From Desulfosporosinus sp. (GTDB taxonomy: Bacteria > Bacillota > Desulfitobacteriia > Desulfitobacteriales > Desulfitobacteriaceae): DNA of 39,131 nucleotides. The notes under the pieces were generated by a model. That model made no database searches. It was not told the origin of the DNA and saw only the letters and a program-made list of their open reading frames with translations. Shown here in pieces: positions 31,225-39,131 of the stretch. The stretch spans positions 1 through 39,131 of the forward strand of contig DOPM01000019.1 of assembly GCA_003513495.1 (NCBI GenBank), read 5' to 3'. Every line of letters begins with the position of its first letter. Positions within the stretch are counted from its first letter, which is position 1. A program made the translations under genes and the position numbers.

Positions 31225-32333
31225 TTGATCCCCACCTCTTTAATATTTCCAACTCCAGTTGCGTGGTTGATGTGGGCTTTACGAAAGTTCACCCAGGCTT
31301 GATAGTTTCCATTTGTTGCAGCTTCCAGCCTGTTGGCCTTCAGAACAGGAAGCACCTTCTCAATGGACCGGTTTCCATCATCGATATCCAGAGTACTTTG
31401 AGATACTCCGGCCATACCCACCGCAGGGGGAATGATTGATGTGATCACGTTTGCTCCGGAATTCAGCCGTTGTTCCAACCCCTTTAAACCATCCACATCC
31501 AGAGAGGCAGGAATCAAGCGATCGGGCATGACAATACGCATGACAGCAATGATCAGCAACTCGCGAAAAGGAGAATTGGTTTTCCAATTTGCCAAGGGTG
31601 TGTTTTCTTGAGGAACAAAGCTCATGACCCGAACTTGGTCCGCTCCCATTCTTGTCATAGTCAGAATAGAATCTGCCATATCTTCATTGGTATCACCAAC
31701 TCCGGCCAGCAATCCTTCTTCGATTAAGTACCCCATTTCTTTAGCCTGGATCTTCCGATTCATCCGTTCCTCATAACTCTGCTCAAGTCGTAATCCTTGA
31801 TAAAGGATCTTATTGTGAGTTTCCTGATAACATGCATACCAGTCGGCACCGGCTTCTTTGAATTTTCGAAGAACCTCCGGAGAAACGACCCCCGGTGAAA
31901 TCATAATCGGTGTTTTGGTTTCCTTTTTTAGCTCTTTAACAATTTCCAAAAGATCATCAAATCCATGAATTGATTGATAATACAGGGGATCCTCCCCCAT
32001 TGTCAGGTCTAAAAGGTGCACTCCGGAATTAACCAAACCTTGAGCAGTCGTCACGATTTCTTCCCTGGTTTTTCTATAACGCGGATAATTCCGATTGGAT
32101 TTTCGGTAGAGACAAAAGGTACAATCGTTCCGACAGTATGTAGAGAAATATACAAAGCCATAAAAGAATACTTTGTTTTCAAAATACCGTTCACGAAGCT
32201 CCCTCGCCACTTGTGAAACTTTACCCAATTCCTTCTCTGAGGTTATATCTAATAATCTCAAGATTTCCTCACGGCTAAGGGAAATTTCTTGTCTCGCCTT
32301 ATCGAGAATCCCGTCTATTTTAAAATCCTGCAT
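31158..32333 (-). CDS. pylB: PylB, radical SAM methylornithine synthase
   Basis: A 391-residue radical SAM enzyme that isomerises lysine to 3-methylornithine, the first step of pyrrolysine synthesis. It resembles Methanosarcina PylB throughout: VYFSTYCRNDCTFC with the cluster Cys at 67, 71 and 74, HLLDLTMGEDPLYY, TPIMISPGVVSP, WYACYQETH, GVGDTNEDMADSI, VRVMSFVPQENTPL and RLIPASLDVDGL, SGANVITSIIPP. AGGGGG precedes the ATG. The C-terminus extends about 30 residues past the Methanosarcina end and overlaps pylSn by 67 bases in another frame. The gene follows mtgA after a strong terminator, so it probably has its own promoter in 32334-32434. Confidence 0.92.
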   Translation of the reverse strand: MQDFKIDGILDKARQEISLSREEILRLLDITSEKELGKVSQVARELRERYFENKVFFYGFVYFSTYCRNDCTFCLYRKSNRNYPRYRKTREEIVTTAQGLVNSGVHLLDLTMGEDPLYYQSIHGFDDLLEIVKELKKETKTPIMISPGVVSPEVLRKFKEAGADWYACYQETHNKILYQGLRLEQSYEERMNRKIQAKEMGYLIEEGLLAGVGDTNEDMADSILTMTRMGADQVRVMSFVPQENTPLANWKTNSPFRELLIIAVMRIVMPDRLIPASLDVDGLKGLEQRLNSGANVITSIIPPAVGMAGVSQSTLDIDDGNRSIEKVLPVLKANRLEAATNGNYQAWVNFRKAHINHATGVGNIKEVGIKCPKRPLEKRKGIIAKMQTSVI

Positions 32334-32434
32334 TATAGCTGCCCCCTTGCTTCGTCTGATGGATTATGCTCATTATGTTTTGTCTCATTTACTTTGGAGG
32401 TATGGGCGACGACTTTTTGTTTAGTTTTAATATG

Positions 32435-32471
32435 AACCACCAAAGGAACGTTAATCGTTCCTTTGGTGGTT
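32435..32471. terminator. Strong terminator between mtgA and pylB
   Basis: Perfect 16-bp stem AACCACCAAAGGAACG/CGTTCCTTTGGTGGTT with a 5-base loop, ending in T residues both ways. Confidence 0.9.
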
Positions 32472-32526
32472 TTCCAGTGTTTCACTCATCTCAGCCTTTT
32501 GGGGCTTGAGATAACTATTTGTCTTT

Positions 32527-33324
32527 TTAGAATTCCAACAATTGTGAACGGTAGGCGTTAAGGTAGTTCGAGCAGAAATTGTCACGTCCAAATAAGGTTT
32601 CAGCGGTGACAAGGCCTGCCATCATTCGTTTATCTAATGGATTGATAATTAAGCCATCCAGACCTTTTGCAATGGCCATAATTGCAAAGGCTTGATTGAT
32701 AAATTTCCGGTTAGGCAATCCATAGGAAATGTTTGATAACCCGCACATGGTGTGGACACCCTTGAATTCCTTAGAAATTGCCTCTATGGCATTGAGAAAT
32801 TCTATGCCAAAATCGTTATTGGTCGCGATAGGCTGCACCAAAGGGTCGACGTAAATATTATCGATCGGGACATTGTTTTGTACTAATCCGTTGATAAGTT
32901 TATCGGCAATTTTGAGTCGCTGCTCGGTGGTCTCAGGCATACCTTCATCACTCATGCAAAGAGCAATGACTTTGAGATCGGTTCCGGCCACGACAGGTAC
33001 TAGGGAATCAAAACGACTCTGTTCTAAAGATATGGAGTTAATCATGGCCGAACCTTTGTGTACCGACAGTGCCGCTTGAATCGCCTTTGGATCCGGGCTA
33101 TCGATGCAGCAAGGCGCGTCCGTAGCCTCTTGAACCGTTTTTACTAACCACTGGAGGTATTCAGCTTCTTTCCCCACGAAGATTCCGGCATTCACATCGA
33201 TGAAGTTCGCACCTGCTTCACGTTGGTCAACAGCAACCTTTTTAACTGCCTCTGCATCTTGTGCCCGAATAGCTTCCCCAATTGCCTTTCGGCTTGCATT
33301 GATGAGTTCTCCTACAATTAACAT
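32527..33324 (-). CDS. mtgA: MtgA-like methylcorrinoid:tetrahydrofolate methyltransferase
   Basis: A 265-residue pterin-binding TIM barrel of the MetH/AcsE/MtgA group. Features: MLIVGELINASRK, EAGANFIDVNAG near residue 40, CIDSPDPKAI, INSISLE, NIYVDPLVQPI and the CGLSNISYGLPNR segment that binds the folate. It moves the methyl group from the methylated corrinoid protein (MttC here) to tetrahydrofolate. I start at ATG 33324, with the run GGGGGCG upstream; a GTG at 33339 would put the start inside that run. Its sigma-54 promoter at 33569-33584 and the divergent activator suggest induction by methylamine or a similar methylated amine. Confidence 0.88.
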   Translation of the reverse strand: MLIVGELINASRKAIGEAIRAQDAEAVKKVAVDQREAGANFIDVNAGIFVGKEAEYLQWLVKTVQEATDAPCCIDSPDPKAIQAALSVHKGSAMINSISLEQSRFDSLVPVVAGTDLKVIALCMSDEGMPETTEQRLKIADKLINGLVQNNVPIDNIYVDPLVQPIATNNDFGIEFLNAIEAISKEFKGVHTMCGLSNISYGLPNRKFINQAFAIMAIAKGLDGLIINPLDKRMMAGLVTAETLFGRDNFCSNYLNAYRSQLLEF

Positions 33325-33507
33325 ATCATTCGCCCCCACTAAATAATAGTTCCAGTCTTTCTAACTTCCGTTTTTACTTCTCAACTCATGACATCATTCA
33401 TTAGTCAAATTTCGACATAAACATTGAACAATTTCTCCTTTCTGTCTAATTTTAATTCTGCTAACAAGTAATTAATTGAAACATTTGGCAAAATAGTCGA
33501 AGGAAAC

Positions 33508-33526
33508 AATATTGAGTCGCAATATT
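33508..33526. promoter_or_regulatory. Inverted repeat, candidate activator site
   Basis: AATATTG-AGTCG-CAATATT, a perfect 7-bp palindrome with 5-base spacer. It lies between the mtgA gene and its sigma-54 promoter, on the downstream side of that promoter, so it may be an operator rather than an upstream activator site. Confidence 0.4.
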
Positions 33527-33568
33527 CAGTCTTGTTAGACTAATGTAATCTATATATAATTTTTAATA

Positions 33569-33584
33569 AGCAATTTTTATGCCA
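33569..33584 (-). promoter_or_regulatory. Sigma-54 promoter for mtgA
   Basis: The minus strand reads TGGCATAAAAATTGCT, with perfect -24/-12 spacing, about 245 bases upstream of mtgA, giving a long 5' leader. Confidence 0.85.
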
Positions 33585-33820
33585 GTCTGGACAATGACCT
33601 TAAAACCAGTCAGCAGAAGAGATCGCGATGTCGTTTTAACATAAAGAAATAGATCTCACTCCATAACTGTAAATACACCTTTACAGTAAGCTGTCACTTA
33701 CTAATAAAATGGATGTAATATAATTTTTCCATGGAAAAAACAATTACAGGTGGATCCATCAAACTCTGCTTCTTCGGAAAAAGCCGCAATCTAAAAAACT
33801 TGGTTTTGGAGGATTTTTCA

Positions 33821-35314
33821 GTGAATAAGACAGTTGATGTTATGAACGAAAAACTTCAAAAGGAAAACGAAGAATTAAAGAAAGAGAATGAATTGCTTAA
33901 AACCGTTATTGATAGGATTCATGAAGCTGTATATATCGTAAATGAAAAAGATGAAATCATTTTGTATAATACCGAATCGGAAAAAATGGAAGGTCTCGAT
34001 AGAAAAGATCTTTTAGGGAAAAAGGAAGAGGATGTATTTTCTCAGCCTTACTACTTTTCTGAGGAAGTAACCAAAAAAATTCTAAAGACGGGGAAGCCCC
34101 TGATTAACCAGCCCTATTGGTATAACTTAAATGACGGAAGAAAAACGAATATGATTTTTAGTGCATATCCTTTTTATTACAAGGGTCAAATCACAGCAGT
34201 TTACGTTATCTTTCGCAATATGAATCAGCTCAGTGATTTTATAGCTATTACTTTAGAGATGCAGAAAAAATTTAGCAAAGACGAACTTAGTCGTCATGAT
34301 GGAGCTATGTATCTCCTCGACGATATAATAAGCATAAACAGCAAGATGAAAAAGATTACGGCAGAAGCACGAAAAATAGCTCGTCGTAACTCTCCCGTAA
34401 TAATCGTAGGGGAAACCGGTACAGGCAAAGAACTATATGCTCAGGGGATTCATAATGCCAGTTTGTATTCGAGAGGTCCCTTTATCCCTATTAATTGTGC
34501 CGCTATTCCAGATACACTTTTGGAGAGCCTGCTCTTCGGAACGGTTAAAGGTGCTTTTACCGGTGCAACAGATATGCCCGGCCTATTTGAACAAGCCGAA
34601 GAAGGAACTATTTTCTTAGATGAAATTAATTCCATGTCCTTGTCCCTGCAGGCTAAACTGCTCAGAGTACTCCAGGAAAAATCAGTGCGGAGACTTGGAA
34701 GCAAAGATCAGATAGCCCTTCATTGCAGAGTCATAAGTGCTGCAAATATGGATCCAATTGAGGCGGTTAAAAAACAAATCATGCGCTCGGACCTATACTT
34801 CCGTTTGGCTACCATTACCATAAATATTCCTCCCCTAAGGGAGAGAAAAGAAGATATTGAAGTTTTGGCCAGGCATTTTATTAAAAAATACAATCATCAA
34901 TTTGGCCTATTCGTTAAGGATATTTCGGAGGAAGTGATTAGTTTCTTTGAACAATATGACTGGCCGGGCAATGTTCGGGAATTAGAAAACTTTATTGAAG
35001 GTGCAATGAATTTTATTCATTGCAAAGAGAAGATGCTGCAGCTGGATCATGTACCTGAATACTTTGAAGAAAGACTTTTTCTTCTTAAGCTTAAGAACGA
35101 CTCTCAAAATAATACAGACTATAAAAATCAAAAAAAACCAATTCATACCGGAACGCTTCAGGATGCTTTGTTGGAAACCGAAAAAAATATCATCGAGAGC
35201 ACCCTAATGCGCAATAACGGGAATATTAGCCGATCAGCCAAAGTACTGGGGATATCCCGGCAGAATTTACATTATAAACTTAAAGCATTGGGAATTACGA
35301 ACAAAGAGTTATAG
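33821..35314 (+). CDS. PAS-containing sigma-54 activator (methylamine region)
   Basis: A 497-residue RocR/NtrC-type activator. A short coiled coil (residues 8-30, EKLQKENEELKKENELLK), one PAS domain (about 30-140, IHEAVYIVNEKDEIILYN), then the AAA+ domain: GETGTGKE near residue 197, GAFTGA near 244, the Walker B TIFLDEIN, and the RPLRER-like IPPLRERKEDIE. A Fis-type HTH follows (GNISRSAKVLGISRQNLHYKL). I chose GTG 33821, because GGAGGA lies 7 bases upstream; an in-frame ATG at 33731 has no site. It is divergent from mtgA and its stop overlaps that of eutH by 6 bases. It probably drives the mtgA and mttC promoters. Confidence 0.88.
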   Translation: MNKTVDVMNEKLQKENEELKKENELLKTVIDRIHEAVYIVNEKDEIILYNTESEKMEGLDRKDLLGKKEEDVFSQPYYFSEEVTKKILKTGKPLINQPYWYNLNDGRKTNMIFSAYPFYYKGQITAVYVIFRNMNQLSDFIAITLEMQKKFSKDELSRHDGAMYLLDDIISINSKMKKITAEARKIARRNSPVIIVGETGTGKELYAQGIHNASLYSRGPFIPINCAAIPDTLLESLLFGTVKGAFTGATDMPGLFEQAEEGTIFLDEINSMSLSLQAKLLRVLQEKSVRRLGSKDQIALHCRVISAANMDPIEAVKKQIMRSDLYFRLATITINIPPLRERKEDIEVLARHFIKKYNHQFGLFVKDISEEVISFFEQYDWPGNVRELENFIEGAMNFIHCKEKMLQLDHVPEYFEERLFLLKLKNDSQNNTDYKNQKKPIHTGTLQDALLETEKNIIESTLMRNNGNISRSAKVLGISRQNLHYKLKALGITNKEL

Positions 35315-36550
35315 TCCTTGATTGTATTCCTTTCTATTTTCCATATTGGCCTTTCTTTCATGCTCTTCGGCAATTTTGATAGCTTGGGGAACGGATAGCT
35401 TATCAGCTATAAAAATGCCCATAATCCCCCCACATAATTGTCCGCTGAAAACAGGCACGATTAAGGTTGGTTGGAAATTAGCGGTGAAGGACAAATAATC
35501 TCCCAAAAGATAACCGGCACAAACGCTGTAGGCAATGCACTTAACCTTATCCTGCGGAGGCATATCCTTAACCGTGGCAAACATAGCTAAGACGTTGGCA
35601 GAGGCAGCTAAGAGCCCGGCACTGCCAGAGAAAGTTAACCCTAATTTTGTCCCTATTTTTGTTAAGGGTTTCTGCAAATACTTTTTCAGCAAATAGACCA
35701 TAGGAAATGCTCCAGCCAACATAATTCCGATAATACCCGAGATTTCTAATGCCCTAAAGGTTTCTTCCTCATCGGCAATAAAAGGATCAAAACCCCATCC
35801 GCCTAAAACCTTGGAAAACACTCCAGTGAAGTATTCTATGATCGCAAAAGCGACGACCAGTTTTAAGGCTGACATAAGTATCTTGCCATAGATCATAAAG
35901 CCCTTAATCATCTTCTTAGGTATCAGCTTTAGCCCCAAAGCGAATAAAACACAAATGATAATTAAAGGAAGAAGGTTAATAAAAATAGTACCTAATCCTA
36001 AGGTCAATACATACGCGGCATCGGCATTCGTGGAGATAGCTTCCCGAACCGGAATATGAGAAAAGAAGAGGATCATGCAAGTGACAAGAACCCCAAAAGG
36101 AACTGCCAGCATTCCGGACATCATACCTAAAGCTAAATATTGGTGATCTTTTTTATCTAACATAGTCAAGCCAATGGGAATATTATACAAAATTGTTGGC
36201 GCCGCCATAATACCCACCACCATGGACATGATCCAAGCTTCAGTTGATTGGGCAAGGGCCTGGGCTAAGACATATCCCCCTATATCGCTGGGAATAAAAG
36301 TCGTTGCAGCTATAGCCAAATCCGCACCTATAAAACGATAGATTGAACCAAAAACCTTCTCAATAAAGATCGTTAAATACGGAATAGAGATCATAATTCC
36401 TGCTATAGGCAGAAAAATAATTCCTATGGTTTCTATACCTTTGATAAATGACTGTCCTAATTCAGAATCCTCTTTGATAACCGACGCGAGAGCTCCCGCT
36501 AAACAACAGACCATGATAATAAAAATTATTGCTTTACCAAATATAATCAT
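35309..36550 (-). CDS. EutH-family transporter
   Basis: A 413-residue membrane protein with about 11 segments, homologous to ethanolamine permease EutH. Shared segments: FIPSDIGGYVLAQALA, MAAPTILYNIPIGL, DKKDHQYLALGMMSGM, FALGLKLIPKKMIKGFMIYGK and CAGYLLGDYLSFTAN. GGAGGAG precedes the ATG at 36550; a longer frame from 36673 includes the terminator region and is unlikely. There are no eut enzymes in the window. The flanking genes are mttB/mttC and mtgA, so I infer that it carries a methylated or quaternary amine (choline-like or trimethylamine-like) instead of ethanolamine. Confidence 0.85.
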   Translation of the reverse strand: MIIFGKAIIFIIMVCCLAGALASVIKEDSELGQSFIKGIETIGIIFLPIAGIMISIPYLTIFIEKVFGSIYRFIGADLAIAATTFIPSDIGGYVLAQALAQSTEAWIMSMVVGIMAAPTILYNIPIGLTMLDKKDHQYLALGMMSGMLAVPFGVLVTCMILFFSHIPVREAISTNADAAYVLTLGLGTIFINLLPLIIICVLFALGLKLIPKKMIKGFMIYGKILMSALKLVVAFAIIEYFTGVFSKVLGGWGFDPFIADEEETFRALEISGIIGIMLAGAFPMVYLLKKYLQKPLTKIGTKLGLTFSGSAGLLAASANVLAMFATVKDMPPQDKVKCIAYSVCAGYLLGDYLSFTANFQPTLIVPVFSGQLCGGIMGIFIADKLSVPQAIKIAEEHERKANMENRKEYNQGL

Positions 36551-36602
36551 CAATATCTCCTCCCGACAAATGTTTTTATAACGCTCTTGACAACAGAAGA
36601 TT

Positions 36603-36638
36603 AAAACGGAGGAAATGCACCTACATCTCCTCCGTTTT
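36603..36638. terminator. Terminator between mttB and eutH
   Basis: AAAACGGAGGA pairs with TCCTCCGTTTT, an 11-bp stem with a 14-base loop, and ends in T residues. It stops read-through from eutH's upstream side; mttB ends at 36755 just before it on the minus strand. Confidence 0.8.
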
Positions 36639-36754
36639 TCCAGCAGTGTTTTGCTTACTAAATAAGATGGCACCTACCACTTATCCGGTAAACCAACCAC
36701 TGTTTGTCCTTCCAGAATGCCTCACATTGGGGTTTTATGAGGTTTCATTAATAA

Positions 36755-38227
36755 TTATTTTTCTACCTCTTCGATGATATTTCTGAGTTGTTGTTGTACT
36801 TCCTTATCCAACGGTTCGGGTTTGTATTCGTTGAGAATTTCTCGGGCCTTTTCAGCGGCACGCTCTCCGGCATCTTTGCCCCCGGTCTCCCCTTCCCAGA
36901 TTTGGCGCATTTTCCGGTCAAACAGATTTGCCCTGGATTGCTCTTGTTTAACATACGACATGGTATGTTTTTCCAACAAGTAGTGCTTGCCGCTGCCTCC
37001 GCCTACTCGCTTGATTAGATCAACCGCCAAGGTTTCATCGTTAACTTCCACACCGCGAACCACTCGTTTTACCATTTCTGCTATTTCGTTATCGATGAGC
37101 AGTTGAGCATAGCTGAAGGTTACCCCTAACTCCAGCATTCCCATCCCATAAATCAGGTTAACTCCTGCCAAGGCCGGCAGCAAAGCCGTCATGGTCTTTT
37201 CATATCCTGCCTGGACATCACATAATTTGCTATCTGCCTATGTCCCTGCTGTGAAGCTGGGAAGTAAGTAGAACTGAGCCAAAGCAGCCACACCCGCGCT
37301 GCACATTCCAAGCTCCGGCGAACCCACTGGAGCTGTAGCAAATTGCAGGTCAAATGTCGTAGTAGAACTTCCGTACATTACCGGCGCACCCTTGCTAGCG
37401 AGCTGGGATAAGGTAATCCCTGCGAGAACTTCGGCATTGTGCACAACTAGGGTACCGGCAATGGTTACTGGTGTGGTGGCCCCAGACATAGCCATTGACA
37501 ATATATTGCAAGGTACACCTGCCCGGGCAAATTCCATGATAATATCACAGCACTCTTTATGAAGCTGGAGTGGACTTTGCGGACAGGTTAGGGCTGATAA
37601 AACAGGCCGCTTCCTGAGATTATCCCAACCACCTGCAATAATTGCACCCATTTCAAGATATTTTTTGGCATGATCACCAGAGGTAAGGTCAATATGCATA
37701 GCATGTTTACTAGTATTGCTCAAAAAAGCTTCAGCTTCATGCAGATCAACGGATACTTTAGGGCAATCCCTGGCTGAAACCGCATGAGAATAAACGTCAA
37801 CTCCATCCAGATAATCGGCAACTAGAGCTGTTCCGGCAACGTCAGCCTTGGTTGTATTTCTTAATACTCCTGTTACAGGGTCAATAATTTTTACTCCCGC
37901 GCCAAAAGTGGTGAAGCTTACCCGGCTGCCCTCTAATACGCAATCGTTTTTGGGATTACGACCGGCAAGGGTAATGGTGCTCGGAGCAGACCTAATAGCA
38001 TCTTCCACAAGGTGCGCAGGAATGCGTACAACGGATTCACTGCGGTCTACCATAGCCCCGGCATCTTGGAAAAGATCGAGAGCCTCTTTAGAAGTGATAT
38101 GGACCCCTTCCTGCCAAAGGATTTCCAGAGTTGAATAATGAATTTGTCTTAATTCAGCATCAGTGAACATACTCAGACTAAAACCATGTTTTTTAGGATT
38201 ATCAGACCAAGGATTTCTTATGGTCAC
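36755..38227 (-). CDS. mttB: Trimethylamine methyltransferase MttB with in-frame UAG (pyrrolysine)
   Basis: 490 residues when UAG codon 330 (37238-37240) is read as pyrrolysine. The flanking sequence PSFTAGT, UAG, ADSKLCDVQAGYEKTM matches the Pyl site of MttB (archaeal Pyl near residue 334). Other features: DCVLEGSRVSFTTFGAGVKI near residue 105 and LALAGVNLIYGMGMLELGVT after the UAG. MttB methylates the corrinoid of MttC from trimethylamine, using the Pyl imine to activate the amine. The start is GTG 38227 with GGTGGAG 6 bases upstream. It follows mttC by 55 bases. Non-Pyl homologues demethylate glycine betaine (MtgB), but the UAG places this one with true MttB. Confidence 0.94.
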
Positions 38228-38282
38228 CTTTTACTCCACCTTTCTAAGAACATTTATTGAAGCCAAACCCTAGTCGGATAGG

Positions 38283-38918
38283 TTACTTGGCCAGTAAGCC
38301 TTTAGCAAGATCGCAAGCAGTAGCGGCATCCGGTGCAAAACCGTCGGCACCAATTTCATTGGCATATTCCTGAGAAATGGGTGCCCCACCAATAATAATG
38401 CGTACCTTATCCCTTATGCCCTCTTCCTTAAATAGCTCGATAGTATCTTTCATTGCTGGCATAGTAGTGGTCAGCAGAGCAGACATAGCGATCATATCAG
38501 CTTTTTGTTCCTTAGCTGCTTCTACGAACTTTTCCGGTGAAATATCGACGCCTAAATTGACGACTGTAAAACCGGCACCCTCCATCATCATAGCTAACAA
38601 ATTTTTTCCGATATCATGAAGGTCACCTTTAACTGTACCAACCAGCACTTTGCCTAATGAGGGAATATCTTTTTCAGCTATATGGGGTTTAACCAGATTA
38701 ATACCTTCTGACATCGCTCTAGCTGCCATAAGTACTTCGGGAACAAACATTTCGCCCTTTTTAAATCGTGCTCCAACTACGTCCATACCAGCAATCAGAC
38801 CCATATTGATAATTTCTAAAAAATCCTTCCCGCTATCAATTAAACTTTGAGTTAGAGATTTTACTTGATCATCCTCACCCTTTAATACTGCTTTTGCTAA
38901 ATCTTCATAGCCCGCCAT
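38283..38918 (-). CDS. mttC: Corrinoid (B12-binding) protein MttC/MtbC-like
   Basis: A 211-residue two-domain methylamine corrinoid protein. The helical cap domain (residues 1-85) has FVPEVLMAARAM. The cobalamin Rossmann domain has the lower axial His motif DLHDIG (Asp99, His101, Gly104), SALLTTTMPAMKD and IIIGGAPIS near 175. It carries the methyl group between MttB and MtgA. AGGAGG lies before the ATG. It is the first gene after the sigma-54 promoter at 39029-39044. Confidence 0.92.
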   Translation of the reverse strand: MAGYEDLAKAVLKGEDDQVKSLTQSLIDSGKDFLEIINMGLIAGMDVVGARFKKGEMFVPEVLMAARAMSEGINLVKPHIAEKDIPSLGKVLVGTVKGDLHDIGKNLLAMMMEGAGFTVVNLGVDISPEKFVEAAKEQKADMIAMSALLTTTMPAMKDTIELFKEEGIRDKVRIIIGGAPISQEYANEIGADGFAPDAATACDLAKGLLAK

Positions 38919-39028
38919 AAAATATTACCTCCTATTGTCCTTTACTTTTAACCCTAAGTTCTTCTGACTTAATAGAAAATGTTTATTCCCTCCTTTTCTT
39001 TTCTACTTTGTTCACACTGTTAAAAATA

Positions 39029-39044
39029 AGCAATATTAATGCCA
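39029..39044 (-). promoter_or_regulatory. Sigma-54 promoter for mttC-mttB
   Basis: The minus strand reads TGGCATTAATATTGCT, with perfect -24/-12 spacing, about 110 bases upstream of mttC. Confidence 0.87.
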
Positions 39045-39131
39045 AGCTTATAAAAAATTCAGAAAAACCAGATATAGAAGGGACTTCAATGTTTAGCCGG
39101 TATAATAATTAAGAGGACATCATCGGAACTG

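Noticed and set aside
30601..33730. tRNA-Pyl gene near pylB/pylSn
   Set aside because: I looked on both strands for a CTCTAAA-type anticodon loop with flanking stems in the intergenic DNA and found none.

Overview
The window looks like chromosomal DNA of an anaerobic, amino-acid/amine-using Firmicute of the Peptococcaceae type (Desulfosporosinus/Desulfitobacterium-like). This rests on moderate GC with strong Gram-positive ribosome binding sites, a split pyrrolysyl-tRNA synthetase (stand-alone PylSn), sigma-54 enhancer-binding activators next to catabolic operons, a tungsten-type aldehyde:ferredoxin oxidoreductase, and several in-frame UGA codons exactly at catalytic cysteine positions. The assignment is inference; no 16S gene is present.

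1-9.8 kb is a putrescine-use module on the minus strand. It holds a PuuP-like importer, a PatA-like putrescine aminotransferase, a four-cluster ferredoxin, an aldehyde:ferredoxin oxidoreductase (AOR), a MoaD-like protein, and a frameshifted NAD(P)-glutamate dehydrogenase. A divergent sigma-54 activator (7515-9623) sits next to it. Two matching -24/-12 promoters and a shared 21-bp element link the importer and gdh to that activator. The implied route is putrescine to 4-aminobutanal to GABA, with the aldehyde step giving reduced ferredoxin instead of NADH.

9.8-20.4 kb is a scrambled accessory region. It has a candidate structured RNA, gene fragments (xanthine dehydrogenase, IorB-like), REP/RAYT-derived elements, and a direct segmental duplication (11452-13052 and 16341-17790) carrying a SRAP/YedK gene and an ArsC-like gene. 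Both ArsC-like copies read through only if one UGA is selenocysteine, and a peroxiredoxin between the copies shows the same thing at its peroxidatic position.

20.6-26.5 kb is an RNA-repair island on the minus strand: two overlapping WYL-domain regulators, then a noncoding stretch containing a tRNA-like RNA in circularly permuted order (T arm, closed acceptor, D arm), then an SPFH/slipin protein, prfH and rtcB. The RNA resembles the tRNA-like module of bacterial Y RNAs. rtcB has a one-base deletion in the codon for a metal-binding His.

26.5-30.5 kb is ordinary: GNAT acetyltransferase, AzlCD exporter with a divergent LysR, PPC/DUF296 protein and a Uma2-family protein.

30.6-39.1 kb is a methylamine/pyrrolysine region: mttC and mttB (with an in-frame UAG at codon 330), an EutH-family transporter, a second sigma-54 activator, an MtgA-like methyltransferase, then pylB and pylSn overlapping directly, with pylC, pylD, pylSc and pylT absent from the window. 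Sigma-54 promoters precede mttC and mtgA. The window therefore reassigns both UAG (pyrrolysine) and, very probably, UGA (selenocysteine).
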